Part shown: positions 8,477 to 17,496 of the stretch, piece by piece | Position numbering within the stretch: position 1 is the stretch's first letter | Layout of the letters: each line of letters opens with the position of its first letter | Assembly: GCF_020735465.1 (NCBI RefSeq) | Contig: NZ_CP085935.1 | Coordinates: 1,116,001-1,180,000 of the forward strand | From: Collinsella stercoris DSM 13279 | Lineage (GTDB): Bacteria > Actinomycetota > Coriobacteriia > Coriobacteriales > Coriobacteriaceae | Direction: 5' to 3' | DNA: 64,000 bases | The notes under the pieces: generated by a model | The model's input: only the letters and a program-made list of their open reading frames with translations | Told to the model about the DNA's origin: nothing | The model's database searches: none | Made by a program: the position numbers and the translations under genes

Positions 8477-9616
8477 TTAGAAGTCCGCGGCGCCCTCGCT
8501 CGCCATCCACTCGGCCTGGAACTCGGCATAGCGGCCGTCGATGATCGCCTGACGGGCGCGACGCATGAGGTCGAGCAGGAAGTAGATGTTGTGCTGGGAC
8601 AGCAGGATGCCGCCGAGCATCTCCTTTTGCGTGACCATGTGGCGAATAAGCGCGCGCGAGTACCCGCCCGTGCACACTGGGCACGTGCACTTCTCGTCGA
8701 TGGGACGCGGGTCCTTGGCAAACTTGGCATTCTTGAGGTTCATGCGACCCTGACTCGAGAACGCGGTGCCCATGCGGCCGGTACGCGTGGGCAGAACGCA
8801 GTCGAACATGTCGATGCCGCAACCCACGCCGCGCACGAGCGTGGTGGGGTTGCCCACGCCCATGAGGTAGCGAGGCTTGAGGCGCGGCATGTGCTCGGAC
8901 ACGAGTGGCTCAAGCGTCTCGAACATGACCTCGTGGGGCTCGCCCACAGAATAGCCGCCGATGCCGTAGCCGGGGAAGTCGCCGATCTCCTCGAGGTGCT
9001 TGAGCGAGCGCAGGCGCAGGTCCAGGTGCATGCCGCCCTGCACGATGCCGAACAGCGCCTGGTCATCGCGGGTGTGCGCCTTGTAGCAGCGCTCGGCCCA
9101 TATGCTGGAGAGCTCGACGGCGCGCTCCACGAACTTGCGCGTGGCGGGGTAGCCCGGGCACTGGTCGAGCTGCATGCAGATGTCGCTACCGAGTTTCATG
9201 GCGATGTCCATGTTGTCCTCGGGCGTCCAGAACACATGGGAGCCGTCGTAGTCGGTAGCAATGAAGCGCACGCTCTCGTCAGTGAGCTTGACGGCGTCGG
9301 AGTGGGAGAAGATCTGGAAGCCGCCGGAATCCGTGAGGATAGGGCCATGCCAGTTCATGAAAGTATGCAGGCCGCCGAGCTCGGCGATGGTGTCCGCACC
9401 GGGGCGCATGGCCAGGTGGTAGGTGTTGGCGAGCACGATCTGGGCGCCCAGGTCCTTGACCGTCTCGGTGGGGATGCCCTTGACGTTGGCCTTGGTGCCC
9501 ACGGGCATGAAAATGGGGGTCTCGATGTCGCCGTGCGGCGTATGCAGGACGCCCGCGCGCGCGTGCGTCTTGGGATCCTCGGCGACGATCTCGTATTTAA
9601 ACAGGGACTGATCCAT
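8477..9616 (-). CDS. tgt: tRNA-guanine transglycosylase (queuine/preQ1 insertion)
   Basis: Exchanges guanine-34 for preQ1 in the anticodon of GUN tRNAs. The 379-aa product starts MDQSLFKYEIVAEDPKTHAR. The substrate-site aspartate is in LTDSGGFQIFSHS, and the second active-site aspartate in GIDMFDCVLPTRTGRMG. The zinc site CTCPVC, then a GGYSRALIRHM stretch and QHN, is intact. Length is normal (about 375 aa). The frame is open upstream, but GAGGAG six bases before the ATG at 9616 decides the start. Confidence 0.95.
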   Translation of the reverse strand: MDQSLFKYEIVAEDPKTHARAGVLHTPHGDIETPIFMPVGTKANVKGIPTETVKDLGAQIVLANTYHLAMRPGADTIAELGGLHTFMNWHGPILTDSGGFQIFSHSDAVKLTDESVRFIATDYDGSHVFWTPEDNMDIAMKLGSDICMQLDQCPGYPATRKFVERAVELSSIWAERCYKAHTRDDQALFGIVQGGMHLDLRLRSLKHLEEIGDFPGYGIGGYSVGEPHEVMFETLEPLVSEHMPRLKPRYLMGVGNPTTLVRGVGCGIDMFDCVLPTRTGRMGTAFSSQGRMNLKNAKFAKDPRPIDEKCTCPVCTGGYSRALIRHMVTQKEMLGGILLSQHNIYFLLDLMRRARQAIIDGRYAEFQAEWMASEGAADF

Positions 9617-9805
9617 ATGCGGCTCCTCGGCCATCCAGCACCTCGCGCGCTCGGCACGCCGACCGCACGGGTCCCGGCGCGGAATCTCGCGCGGGGCGTA
9701 TCCCCAAGCTGCGCGTTTCAACAGGCGCCTATTGTACTATCGCGATGCGCGTTGCAGGTGATGCGACGGAAAATGAGCCGGAACACCATGCGAGGCACAA
9801 CTCCC

Positions 9806-10264
9806 CTACTCCGCGCCCGGCAGGCCGTTGTGCGCACCGCGGTTGGGGCGCTTGAGGGCGAGGAGCTGGTCGCGTACCTGCTCGCACTGGGCAATCGCCT
9901 GTTCAACACGTTTTTGCGACTCGATGATCCGCTGTTGGACCATGGCGTCCATAAAGGCGTTGTCGAACAGCCAATCCGCAGCGAGAAGGAAGTCGCCCAC
10001 ATCGGGACCGAGACCTGCGAAGCCCTCAACGTCGTTCAGTTCGTCCGCCAAGCGGCCCAGCGCCGCCTGAGCCGCGGAGAGATGTCGCTGAGCCGTCTCC
10101 ATCTTGCCGTGCTTGAGCATGGAGGTAAGGAAGCCGCCGCCAAAGATGTCGAACCATCCCCAGTTGCCGGCACTCTTGAGGTCGCGCGCCGCCGCGTCGA
10201 GGCATTCCAAGGCATCCTCAACCGCTCCAAGCGCCTCATCGATCTCTATTTCCTGGCGTGCCAT
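9806..10264 (-). CDS. Hypothetical helical protein
   Basis: A 152-aa soluble, mostly helical protein that I do not recognise. It starts MARQEIEIDEALGAVEDALE after a strong GGGGGAGGAG and has a central glycine/tryptophan patch, SAGNWGWFDIFGGGFLTSML, followed by long helices with heptad-like spacing (QRRIIESQKRVEQAIAQCEQ). No signal peptide or membrane segment is seen. It is upstream of tgt on the same strand with a 190-bp gap. Confidence 0.75.
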   Translation of the reverse strand: MARQEIEIDEALGAVEDALECLDAAARDLKSAGNWGWFDIFGGGFLTSMLKHGKMETAQRHLSAAQAALGRLADELNDVEGFAGLGPDVGDFLLAADWLFDNAFMDAMVQQRIIESQKRVEQAIAQCEQVRDQLLALKRPNRGAHNGLPGAE

Positions 10265-10880
10265 GGAACTCCTCCCCCTGCGCCGGTGTACGTTACGGGG
10301 CAATTCTAACGTTGCCCGAGACCCATTTGTCTGTCCAAGCCTTTTTACATCTGAACATTTTTACGTTCAACAATCGTCGGACGGGCGCGCTGCACGCGTC
10401 ACGACACCACCTGACGGGGTCAGCCGCCAAAACCCCGCCACTCCAGATAACCCCACGCACGTATCACAACGCTACCTGATGGTGCCAACCGCCATGTCGT
10501 GGCGCGCTTCTCAAATCCAACAAGGGCAGATCCCGTCCCAAGTGCGCGAAATTACGCAAATGCGCGGATAAATTCGAGACTGCCCAGTAGAACGCGGGAG
10601 GCAATAGAGAAAAGCGCAGGTAGTTGACTCATGAGCAAAAGCCATACTCCGGCTCCCCGAGTTTTATCCGCGCATTTGCGAAGTAACGCCCCGCAACGGC
10701 AAAAAAATGGCTCGCCATCCACCGAATGCAAATGGCGAGCCGTGAAATCCTCAGCTTACTGAACGACACCAAGGGAGACCGAGAGTTTCTCAGGTGCCGC
10801 AGATTCGCGCGAAAGAGAATCGAGACGTGCCAACGCACGTGGACGACGATTGAGCGCGAAGGTACGGCACCCGAGGAAAC
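10265..10880. other. Spacer with imperfect direct repeat, long inverted repeat and terminator
   Basis: No convincing gene. An imperfect direct repeat (about 10398-10429 and 10461-10494, both reading roughly CACRACRCYACCTGAYGG) is followed by an 18-bp perfect inverted repeat (CGCAAATGCGCGGATAAA at 10555-10572 and its complement at 10663-10680). The terminator of the downstream minus-strand gene follows at 10701-10742. Confidence 0.55.
10701..10742 (-). terminator. Terminator downstream of the short-chain dehydrogenase
   Basis: Read on the minus strand: GGCTCGCCAT...ATGGCGAGCC with a 16-nt loop, followed by ATTTTTTT. Confidence 0.9.
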
Positions 10881-11681
10881 CTAGGGACGCTGGCCCATGC
10901 CGCCCTCGAGGGTGAGGGTCTCACCGTTCATATACTTGAAGTCCGGGCCGCAGAGCTGGACGACCACACGGCCGATCTCGGTCTCGACGTCGCCGTAATG
11001 ACCCGCCGGCGGCATGTGGACATTGGCCTCGAAGGCCTCGGGATAGGCGGTCTGGAAGTTCTCGAGCTGAGCCGTCCAGGCGAGCGGGCACACGATGTTG
11101 ACGTTGATGCCGTCGGCGCCCCACTCGTTGGCGGCGACGCGGGTCAGACCACGGATGCCCTCCTTGGCGGCGGCGTACGAGCACTGTCCGTAGTTGCCGA
11201 ACAGCCCGGCGCCGGAGGCGAAGTTCACCACGGAGCCACGGGTCTCCTTGAGGTGCGGATAGCACTTCTGCATGTACAGGAACGTGGCGTACAGGCCGGA
11301 GTACATGGCCAGATCGAACTGCTCCATGGTGTGATCGGCGATGGTGACGCCGGAGGCGGACGCCTGCGCGTTGTTCACCAGCGCGTCGATGCGGCCGAAC
11401 GTCGCGATGGCCTCATCGACCACGTGCTGCACGACGGCCTCGTTGTCCTGGCCAGCGGAGACATCGGCCGCCACGGGCAGGACCTTGATGCCGTACTCCG
11501 CCTCAAGCGACTCCTTGGCCGCCTCGAGCTTTGCGACGTTGCGGCCGGTAATCACGAGGTTCGCGCCCTCCTTGGCGAACGCGATGTCGATGCCGTAGCC
11601 AATCGAGCCGGCAGACCCGTCCTTGAGCGTCGCCTTGCCGCCACCCGTAACGATGACCGTCTTGCCAGTAAAGAGTCCCAC
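10881..11681 (-). CDS. Short-chain dehydrogenase/reductase (SDR)
   Basis: A 266-aa NAD(P)-dependent oxidoreductase with a Rossmann start VGLFTGKTVIVTGGG, LVNNAQAS as the NAG-like motif, a catalytic serine in NFASGAG, and YAAAK as the YxxxK pair. The glycine-rich loop is unusual: TGGGKATLKDGSAGSIGYG carries about eight extra residues between the glycines. The start is a GTG at 11681 after AAAGGAG; the frame is open further upstream but lacks homology. It stands alone with its own terminator. Gut Coriobacteria use SDR enzymes on bile acids and steroids, but nothing here shows the substrate. Confidence 0.88.
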   Translation of the reverse strand: MGLFTGKTVIVTGGGKATLKDGSAGSIGYGIDIAFAKEGANLVITGRNVAKLEAAKESLEAEYGIKVLPVAADVSAGQDNEAVVQHVVDEAIATFGRIDALVNNAQASASGVTIADHTMEQFDLAMYSGLYATFLYMQKCYPHLKETRGSVVNFASGAGLFGNYGQCSYAAAKEGIRGLTRVAANEWGADGINVNIVCPLAWTAQLENFQTAYPEAFEANVHMPPAGHYGDVETEIGRVVVQLCGPDFKYMNGETLTLEGGMGQRP

Positions 11682-12246
11682 GATGCTCTCCTTTCTCACC
11701 GTCAGCGCGCAGCTGATTGCGCGCACTGTTAACTCCACGATACCCAACGCCGCCGACGCATAACGCGACGGTCGGGTACCGGTCGACCAACGGCCCCCTA
11801 TCCGCCCTTGCCGGGATGCGGGCAAGCGAGCGGCGGGAGGCGGTGTGCGGGCGAGTGAGCCGAGAGGGGGCGGGCGTAACGGACACGGCGGAAGGCGCTG
11901 TGACGGCAGACGGGATTGGCGTTGAGAGCGCAGCGGATAGGGCTGCGGCGGGCGAAGCTGCGGGCACGGCGGGGTGGGGCTGCGGGTTGTAGGTGCGACG
12001 GAAGGGGTTGCGGGGGTGCCGGACGAGAGCACCGCTGAGGCATGTCAAGCAGAGCCGAGGATGAGAAGGCGAGGAAGTCGGGCACGGACGGCAAACACGC
12101 CAACGAGCCCCACGCAACGCATGCGTAAAACAAGTTGGGACCGCGCGACATCGCACCCGATCCTTTGGCGCAGCCGTATGATAGATGCAAACACTTACCG
12201 GGATGTAAACACTTACCGGGCAATGCCCGCGTGCGAAAGGAGCGCC
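11682..12246. other. Divergent spacer between the SDR gene and the coiled-coil gene
   Basis: Purine-biased GC-rich DNA without a supportable gene, although open frames cross it on both strands. The only clear structure is the pair of 18-bp direct repeats at 12186-12221, just upstream of the plus-strand gene. Confidence 0.4.
12186..12221 (+). promoter_or_regulatory. Two tandem 18-bp repeats upstream of the coiled-coil gene
   Basis: TGCAAACACTTACCGGGA and TGTAAACACTTACCGGGC lie head to tail, 25 bp before the start codon and next to its SD. They could be operator half-sites, or simply a tandem duplication. Confidence 0.45.
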
Positions 12247-14031
12247 ATGAGCGAACTTGAGAACACGCAACAAGATACCGTGACGTGCGATGAGCAAAAG
12301 AGCGGCCTTGAGCCGCCGACAATCGACCGACCCGCCGGCACTGCCTATCTCCAAGCCGAAGACGCCGACAATCGCCAAGCCGAAGATGCCGCCGGTCTCC
12401 AAGTCGAAGACGCAACAGGCCTTCAAACCGATAGCGTCACAGGCCTCCAAGCCGGCAGCGGCGCCAATCGCCAAGCCGGCAGCGGCGCCGATCTCCAGGC
12501 CGAAGCCGCCACAGGCCTTCAAGCCGATAGTGGCGCCGGTCTCCAGGCCGATAGCGCCACAAACCCCCAAGTCGGCTACGCCGGCCACCTCCCACTTGGC
12601 GGCTCCATCGAGCTCGAACAGGATTCCCAAACGGGCGGCGTCCTCGACCTTCAGCGGAGCGACGAGATGAGCAGCGTCGCCGGCCCAAATGGAGACGGCC
12701 GGGCACGTGGCATCCCCACCCCCGAAGAGGGCGACGGCACGGGCACCGATCCCGAACTCGAGCCCACACGGAACAATCCGCCTAGTGACCTCGTCGAGGC
12801 AGGACCTGGGCAAAACAACCAGTCACCCGAGGCAATCGAGCCCAAGCCCGACGACCAGACGGGAGCCTCCGGCATTGCGGGCGCGGCACGTACGGTCAGC
12901 GCGCTCTTTTCCGAAGGCGTGACGAGCATGAAGGAAGTGAACGCCGCGCACCGCGCGCATGCCGCGGCCCGCGACGAACTCGAACGCCTGGACAACACCA
13001 TCGCCTCGCGCGAAGCCGAGCTTGAGCACCGTCGCGACATAGCGGCGCGCTACGACGAGATCATCGCCGAGGAGTCCGCCCGCAAGAACGCCGCCCGCAA
13101 GAACCAGGCATCCGCCACGCAGCAGCGCGAAAAGTTCCTCGCCAAACTCGCTGAACTCAAAAAGCAGCTCGAGGACATGCGCGAGGAGGACGCGACAACC
13201 GAGCGCCGCCTCAAAACGGCCCTCGAGGCAGCGGAGGACAAGGAGCGCTCGGCGCGCGAATCCGGGCGCCGCCTGCAACGCAGGCTCGACGACGCGCAGG
13301 CCAACCTCGAGCGCACCATCAAGGAGCAGAGCGAGGGCGTTGCCGCGGCGCACCAGGCGGTGACCAGCGCGGAGGCGCATCTCGCCACGTTGAACTCCGA
13401 ATATGCAGAGATCCAGAAGAACCCGTCCGCCAACCCGGCAGGATACTCCGTGCGCAAGCGCGAGCTGGAGGACGAGATCTCCGATGCGACCGAGGCGCTC
13501 CGTAACGCCAAGAGCGACGTCCCGCGCATCGAGCAGGAAACGCAAACGGCGATCGACAAGGCGCGCGCCGCCGTCGACGAGGCGGAACGCCCGATCGCCA
13601 CGGCAAAAGAGGCGTTCAACACCGTCGCCGCGGCCGCAGACCGAGCTCGCGACGCCTACGGCGAGGCGCGGGAGGATGCCGAGAAGCGGCAAAAGGAGCT
13701 CCGCGGCACGATTTCCGAAGGAGAGAAGGCCGCCAAAGCGCAGGAGCGCGCGACGCAGGATGCCCAAGCGAGGGTCGATGCCGCCCAAGCTGCCATCGAC
13801 GAGGCGAACGACATCCATGCGCACCCCGAGGCGACCGCCGCGCTCGTCAACGCGCTCGAGGCGGATCGCGCCGAGCGCGAGGAGCGCGTCGTCGAGGTCG
13901 AGCAGCTCGCCGGCGCCGAGCAGGCAGTGCGCGAGCGCACACGAGGCGCCCGCGTGCGCCTCACGCTCGCAGTGGCGGGCATCGCGCTGACCGTCCTGCT
14001 CATGTTCGTCTGGACGTACATCGCGCAATAG
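12247..14031 (+). CDS. Large coiled-coil protein with octapeptide repeats and C-terminal membrane anchor
   Basis: A 594-aa protein of unknown function. AAAGGAG precedes the ATG at 12247. Three parts are visible. Residues about 33-112 are ten copies of a degenerate octapeptide close to TGLQADSA. Residues about 240-570 are a long, charged, alanine-rich coiled coil (for example ELERLDNTIASREAELEHRR). The C-terminus is one membrane helix, LTLAVAGIALTVLLMFVWTY. There is no N-terminal signal peptide, so a tail-anchored orientation with the coiled coil in the cytoplasm is likely. A structural or envelope-tethering role is a guess. Confidence 0.8.
   Translation: MSELENTQQDTVTCDEQKSGLEPPTIDRPAGTAYLQAEDADNRQAEDAAGLQVEDATGLQTDSVTGLQAGSGANRQAGSGADLQAEAATGLQADSGAGLQADSATNPQVGYAGHLPLGGSIELEQDSQTGGVLDLQRSDEMSSVAGPNGDGRARGIPTPEEGDGTGTDPELEPTRNNPPSDLVEAGPGQNNQSPEAIEPKPDDQTGASGIAGAARTVSALFSEGVTSMKEVNAAHRAHAAARDELERLDNTIASREAELEHRRDIAARYDEIIAEESARKNAARKNQASATQQREKFLAKLAELKKQLEDMREEDATTERRLKTALEAAEDKERSARESGRRLQRRLDDAQANLERTIKEQSEGVAAAHQAVTSAEAHLATLNSEYAEIQKNPSANPAGYSVRKRELEDEISDATEALRNAKSDVPRIEQETQTAIDKARAAVDEAERPIATAKEAFNTVAAAADRARDAYGEAREDAEKRQKELRGTISEGEKAAKAQERATQDAQARVDAAQAAIDEANDIHAHPEATAALVNALEADRAEREERVVEVEQLAGAEQAVRERTRGARVRLTLAVAGIALTVLLMFVWTYIAQ
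12343..12582 (+). repeat. In-frame 24-bp repeats coding for octapeptides
   Basis: Ten tandem 24-bp units inside the coiled-coil gene encode variants of [TA]GLQADSA (LQAEDA, LQVEDA, LQTDSV, LQAGSG, LQADSG and others). Confidence 0.85.
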
Positions 14032-14046
14032 CGTGTCGCCGTACGC

Positions 14047-14093
14047 AAAAATCCGGCCTCCCAACGCCATGTGGCGTGGGAGGCCGGATTTTT
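14047..14093. terminator. Strong bidirectional terminator
   Basis: AAAAATCCGGCCTCCCA... pairs with ...TGGGAGGCCGGATTTTT; the stem is over 15 bp with A and T flanks. It separates the coiled-coil gene from the convergent FKBP gene. Confidence 0.95.
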
Positions 14094-14118
14094 CATGTGC
14101 GATGGCGGGGGCACCCCG

Positions 14119-14547
14119 TTACTCGGCGACCTCGACGAGCTCGATGTCGAAGTTGAGGTCGCAGCCGGCGAGCTCGTGGTTGGCGTCGAGCTTGATACCC
14201 TCGGGCGAGACCTCGACAACCGTCGCGGGGACGGGCATGCCGCCGGGGCCCTGCAGGAAGAGCTTCATGCCAGCCTCGATCTTGTCGAACTCGGGCACCT
14301 GATCGGCCGGGAAGAAGAGAATCATGTCCTCGCTGCGCTCACCGTAGGCCTCGGCGGCGGGGATGTGGACGGTCTTCTTCTCGCCCACCTCCATGTCGAG
14401 CACGGCGGCGTCAAAGCCCTTGATCATCTGACCGGCGCCGGCCACGAACTCGATGGGCTCGCCGCGATCGTAACTGGAATCGAACTGGGTGCCGTCGTCG
14501 AGCGTGCCGCGGTAGTGGGCCTTGACCGTCTTACCCTGGTTGGACAT
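14119..14547 (-). CDS. FKBP-type peptidyl-prolyl isomerase (SlyD-like)
   Basis: Catalyses cis/trans isomerisation of proline bonds and assists folding in the cytoplasm. The 142-aa product starts MSNQGKTVKAHYRGTLDDGT and has the FKBP core DSSYDRGEPIEFVAGAGQMI, then a chaperone flap insert (PAAEAYGERSEDMILFFPAD) as in SlyD. It lacks the histidine-rich metal tail of E. coli SlyD. Of two nearby ATGs, the one at 14547 has the better spacing to AGAGG. Confidence 0.93.
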   Translation of the reverse strand: MSNQGKTVKAHYRGTLDDGTQFDSSYDRGEPIEFVAGAGQMIKGFDAAVLDMEVGEKKTVHIPAAEAYGERSEDMILFFPADQVPEFDKIEAGMKLFLQGPGGMPVPATVVEVSPEGIKLDANHELAGCDLNFDIELVEVAE

Positions 14548-14676
14548 GTGCATCCTCTTTCAAAATCGTTGTGGGCCTCGAAGCCGACGTTTCGGCGACA
14601 AGGCATGACCATCGCCGACGTGGGCCGCATGGCGAACGCCGGCACGTGGAACCACTATACCCGAGCACGGGCGAGA

Positions 14677-15957
14677 TTATGCCTGCGCCTCCGCCTCGCC
14701 CTTCTTCTCCGGCGGGAGCACCAGATTCAAGATGATGCCCACGAGGGTAGAGGTGGCCATGCCGGGCAGGGTGTAGTCACCCAGCGGGATGGCGATGCCG
14801 GAGGTCTCCATGCCCACGCCCAAGATGATGACCACCGAGGCGATCATGAGGTTGCGGTTGACGTCGAAATCGACACGATTGGACACGAGCATGCGCAGGC
14901 CGTTTGACGCGATGAGGCCGAACAGCAACAGGCACACGCCGCCCATGACCGGACTGGGGATGGAATTGATGAGCGCGGCGAGCTTGGGGCACAAGCCGCC
15001 GACGATGAGCGCGAAGCCGCCCGCGTACCAGAAGATCTGGGTGGAGTAGACGCGCGTCACGCTCATGACGCCGATGTTCTCGGCGTACGTGGTGGTGGGA
15101 GGACCGCCGAGGAAGCCCGAGATCATGGTGGACAGGCCGTCGCCTGCAAGGGAGCGCGGCAGCAGCGGGCGATAGTCCTTGTCGACGATCTCGCCGACCG
15201 CGAGCAGGTGGCCGATATGCTCGATGACCGTCACCACGGCGACGGGCGCGATGAGCGCGATGGCGCCCATGTCGAACTTCGGGAAGCTGATACTGGGCAG
15301 GCCGATCCACGCGGCCTGGGCGATCGGGGCGAAATCCACCATGCCGAACACGCACGCGACCGCATATCCCACGATGATGGCGAGCAGAACCGGCACCGTG
15401 CCCACGATGCCGCCGCGCCCGGAGAAGATCACCGCCGCGAGCAGGGTGATGGCGGCCACGATGGCGCCCTGCGGATTGAAGACCGAGGCACCCGCGGCAT
15501 CGGTGCCCATAAAGGCCATGTTGGCCGCGGTGGCGGAAAGGCCCACGCCGATGACAACCATGACGGAGGCGACGAGCACCGGCGGCAGCAAGCGGTCGAG
15601 CCAGCCCGTGCCGACGAGCTTGATGATGCCCGCCACCGCCAGGAACACCGCGCCCGCGACGATTACGCCGGACATGGCGGCGTCGAGGCCGCGCGTGGCG
15701 CCCACCGCGAGGATGGGGCTGATGAAGGCGAACGAGCTGCCCAAGTAGCTGGGAATCTTGTTGCCGGTCACGAGCAGGTAGCAAATGGTGCCGATACCCG
15801 AGCACATGATGGCGACATTGGGGTCGAGGCCGGTCAACACGGGCACGAGCACCGTGGAGCCGAACATGCTCATCATGTGCTGGATGCCCAGCGGGATGGC
15901 GCGAGCGGGAGAAACCCGGTCGTCGACGCCGATGACCTCGCGTTCGCGGTGGCTCAT
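14677..15957 (-). CDS. uraA: Uracil/xanthine permease (NCS2 family)
   Basis: A 426-aa polytopic membrane symporter for a nucleobase, most likely uracil. The start MSHREREVIGVDDRVSPARA is followed by IPLGIQHMMSMFGSTVLVPV, the typical first membrane segment of UraA. The NCS2 motif is present around VVTVIEHIGHLLAVGEIVDK, with the substrate-site glutamate, and GGPPTTTYAENIGVMSVTRV. Length matches UraA (about 430 aa). AAAGGA precedes the ATG. It stands alone, divergent from the YgjP-type gene. Xanthine or uric acid transport cannot be excluded. Confidence 0.9.
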   Translation of the reverse strand: MSHREREVIGVDDRVSPARAIPLGIQHMMSMFGSTVLVPVLTGLDPNVAIMCSGIGTICYLLVTGNKIPSYLGSSFAFISPILAVGATRGLDAAMSGVIVAGAVFLAVAGIIKLVGTGWLDRLLPPVLVASVMVVIGVGLSATAANMAFMGTDAAGASVFNPQGAIVAAITLLAAVIFSGRGGIVGTVPVLLAIIVGYAVACVFGMVDFAPIAQAAWIGLPSISFPKFDMGAIALIAPVAVVTVIEHIGHLLAVGEIVDKDYRPLLPRSLAGDGLSTMISGFLGGPPTTTYAENIGVMSVTRVYSTQIFWYAGGFALIVGGLCPKLAALINSIPSPVMGGVCLLLFGLIASNGLRMLVSNRVDFDVNRNLMIASVVIILGVGMETSGIAIPLGDYTLPGMATSTLVGIILNLVLPPEKKGEAEAQA

Positions 15958-16269
15958 AGGCGGTCCTTTCTGTTGGATGCAATTCGGTCTATGGTACCGT
16001 GTAACGTGCATGAGCGGAATGACAGCGCGCAAACCGGAACGGTTCGCTAAGGCAGCCCTCGCTGCAGGCCGCTCGGCCATGCCGGCTGACTCTGGTACCA
16101 GCGGCTCTCGTGCCACCGCGCCGTCCCCCTGCGGTTGGTGTCGAAGGCGCATCCGCCCCTCCGGCAATTCCAGGCGTCACCACAACCACATCGACAGCCC
16201 TGGGCATTCCCCCAACGCCGTCCGAAACGCTTCGCCCGCTTCAATCAGCCTCGAAAGGAGCCCTCGCGC
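15958..16269. other. Divergent spacer between uraA and the YgjP-type gene
   Basis: About 310 bp without a gene. I see no clear promoter pair, riboswitch or repeat, only the SD of each flanking gene. Confidence 0.4.
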
Positions 16270-16908
16270 ATGAACGCCGCCCCGTTCATCCTCGCCCTGA
16301 ACATCGATGGGCTCGAGATTCCCATCGAGGTCACCCGCAAGCGCGTGAAGAACCTCAACCTGCGCGTGCGCTCGGACGGCACGGTCACGCTCAGCATTCC
16401 CCTGCGCACGCCGTCCGCGTACGCCCAGGCGTTTCTCGATCGAAAGGCCGCCTGGATTGCGGAGCGCGTTATCCGCGCGCAGGCACGCGAGCCCCAATGC
16501 CTTACCCCCAACATGCCGGAACTCATCCCCCTCTGGGGTAGCCTCATCCCCCGCAATTCCAACCTCACCGACCAAGCAGCGCTCGATGCACGGTATCGAG
16601 TCGAAACGCAAGGCGCCCTTCCCGACGTGTCCGCGCGCATGGAACGGCGCATCGGTGTCCAAGCTTCACGTTGGAGTGTGCGCATCATGAAGACGCGCTG
16701 GGGGTCGTGCACGCCCAAAACGGGCGCGATTCGCATCAACGCTCGACTCGCCGCCTACCCTCCCGAATGCCTCGAGTTCGTGGTGGCGCACGAGCTCGTC
16801 CACCTGCTGGAGCCCAGCCACAACGCACGGTTCCACGCCCTGCTCGACGAGTTCTACCCCGAGAATCGCCGCGTCTCACAGCTCCTCAAGCGCCCCGCAG
16901 CCGAATAG
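16270..16908 (+). CDS. YgjP-type metal-dependent hydrolase (DUF45)
   Basis: A 212-aa predicted zinc metallopeptidase of the YgjP/SprT-like group. The N-terminal half has the DUF45 segments VTRKRVKNLNLRVRSDGTVT and VRIMKTRWGSCTPKTGAIRI. The zinc site is VVAHELVHLLEPSHNARFHA, with HELVH and a downstream histidine. AAAGGAG precedes the ATG at 16270. Members of the family are often associated with restriction-modification genes or stand alone; the substrate is unknown. Confidence 0.88.
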   Translation: MNAAPFILALNIDGLEIPIEVTRKRVKNLNLRVRSDGTVTLSIPLRTPSAYAQAFLDRKAAWIAERVIRAQAREPQCLTPNMPELIPLWGSLIPRNSNLTDQAALDARYRVETQGALPDVSARMERRIGVQASRWSVRIMKTRWGSCTPKTGAIRINARLAAYPPECLEFVVAHELVHLLEPSHNARFHALLDEFYPENRRVSQLLKRPAAE

Positions 16909-16960
16909 CCGGACGCACGATGTCCCTACAGCATCCAAGCTCGCGTGATGTACCGTGCTG

Positions 16961-17311
16961 GCACTCGATGCACCTCCCGAGCGTCGATATGCTCTGAATG
17001 CCGATATGCTCTGAGTGTCGATGCGCACCGAGCTTCGCTGCGCCACCCTCTTCGGAGCCCGATGCGCCCACCGAAACCCGATGCACTTCCTGAGACTCAG
17101 TGCACCTAACGAAACTCGGTGCGCTTCCTGAGACTCGATGCACCTAACGAAACTCGATGCATTTCCTAGAACTCAGTGCACCTGTCAACCATTTTCCATC
17201 CGAGATATGGTTAATACGCGCACTGAAGATTCCCGGGTGCACCGAAGATTCCCGAGCGCACCGAAGATCCCTGGGTGCACTGAAAATCTCAAAGTGCGTC
17301 GAAGATTCCAC
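16961..17311. repeat. Opposed 19-bp-period repeat array, copy 1
   Basis: Left arm (about 16961-17180): tandem 19-bp units close to CTCGATGCACCTAACGAAA, alternating with CTCGGTGCGCTTCCTGAGA. Centre: AACCATTTTCCATC...GATATGGTT. Right arm (about 17219-17311): 19-bp units in the opposite sense, close to GTGCACCGAAGATTCCCGG. Left and right arms are roughly reverse complements, so the region could fold into one long imperfect hairpin. Confidence 0.8.
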
Positions 17312-17496
17312 TGCGTCCGGGGACGACATCGCGTGATGCCCGGGAGCCAAGTGCTCAATGCCCCAAATGGGCATGCATTACGCGCTGCATTCACTGAATG
17401 GTGGTGCCTTAGGCGCAAAGTGCCGTGAATGGAGATGCACCGACCGGCAACATCGCCCCCCTTGCGCCAAGCGCGCTCCGTCGCAAGAACTCCGTC

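Noticed and set aside
7208..10309. Plus-strand open frame of 1033 codons
   Set aside because: It covers xseA, the zinc peptidase, tgt and the unknown protein, all well-supported genes on the minus strand. It is a by-product of GC-rich third positions and has no recognisable domain.
10629..10838. Minus-strand 69-codon frame
   Set aside because: It runs through the terminator of the dehydrogenase gene and one arm of an inverted repeat, with no SD.
11503..12813. Minus-strand frame of 436 codons with repetitive sequence
   Set aside because: It lies opposite the octapeptide-coding region and continues into the dehydrogenase gene in another frame. The plus-strand gene has an SD, a coiled coil and a membrane anchor, so the repeat is explained by it.
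16961..17311. CRISPR array
   Set aside because: The 19-bp units are contiguous, without unique spacers, and reverse orientation at the centre. No cas genes are nearby.
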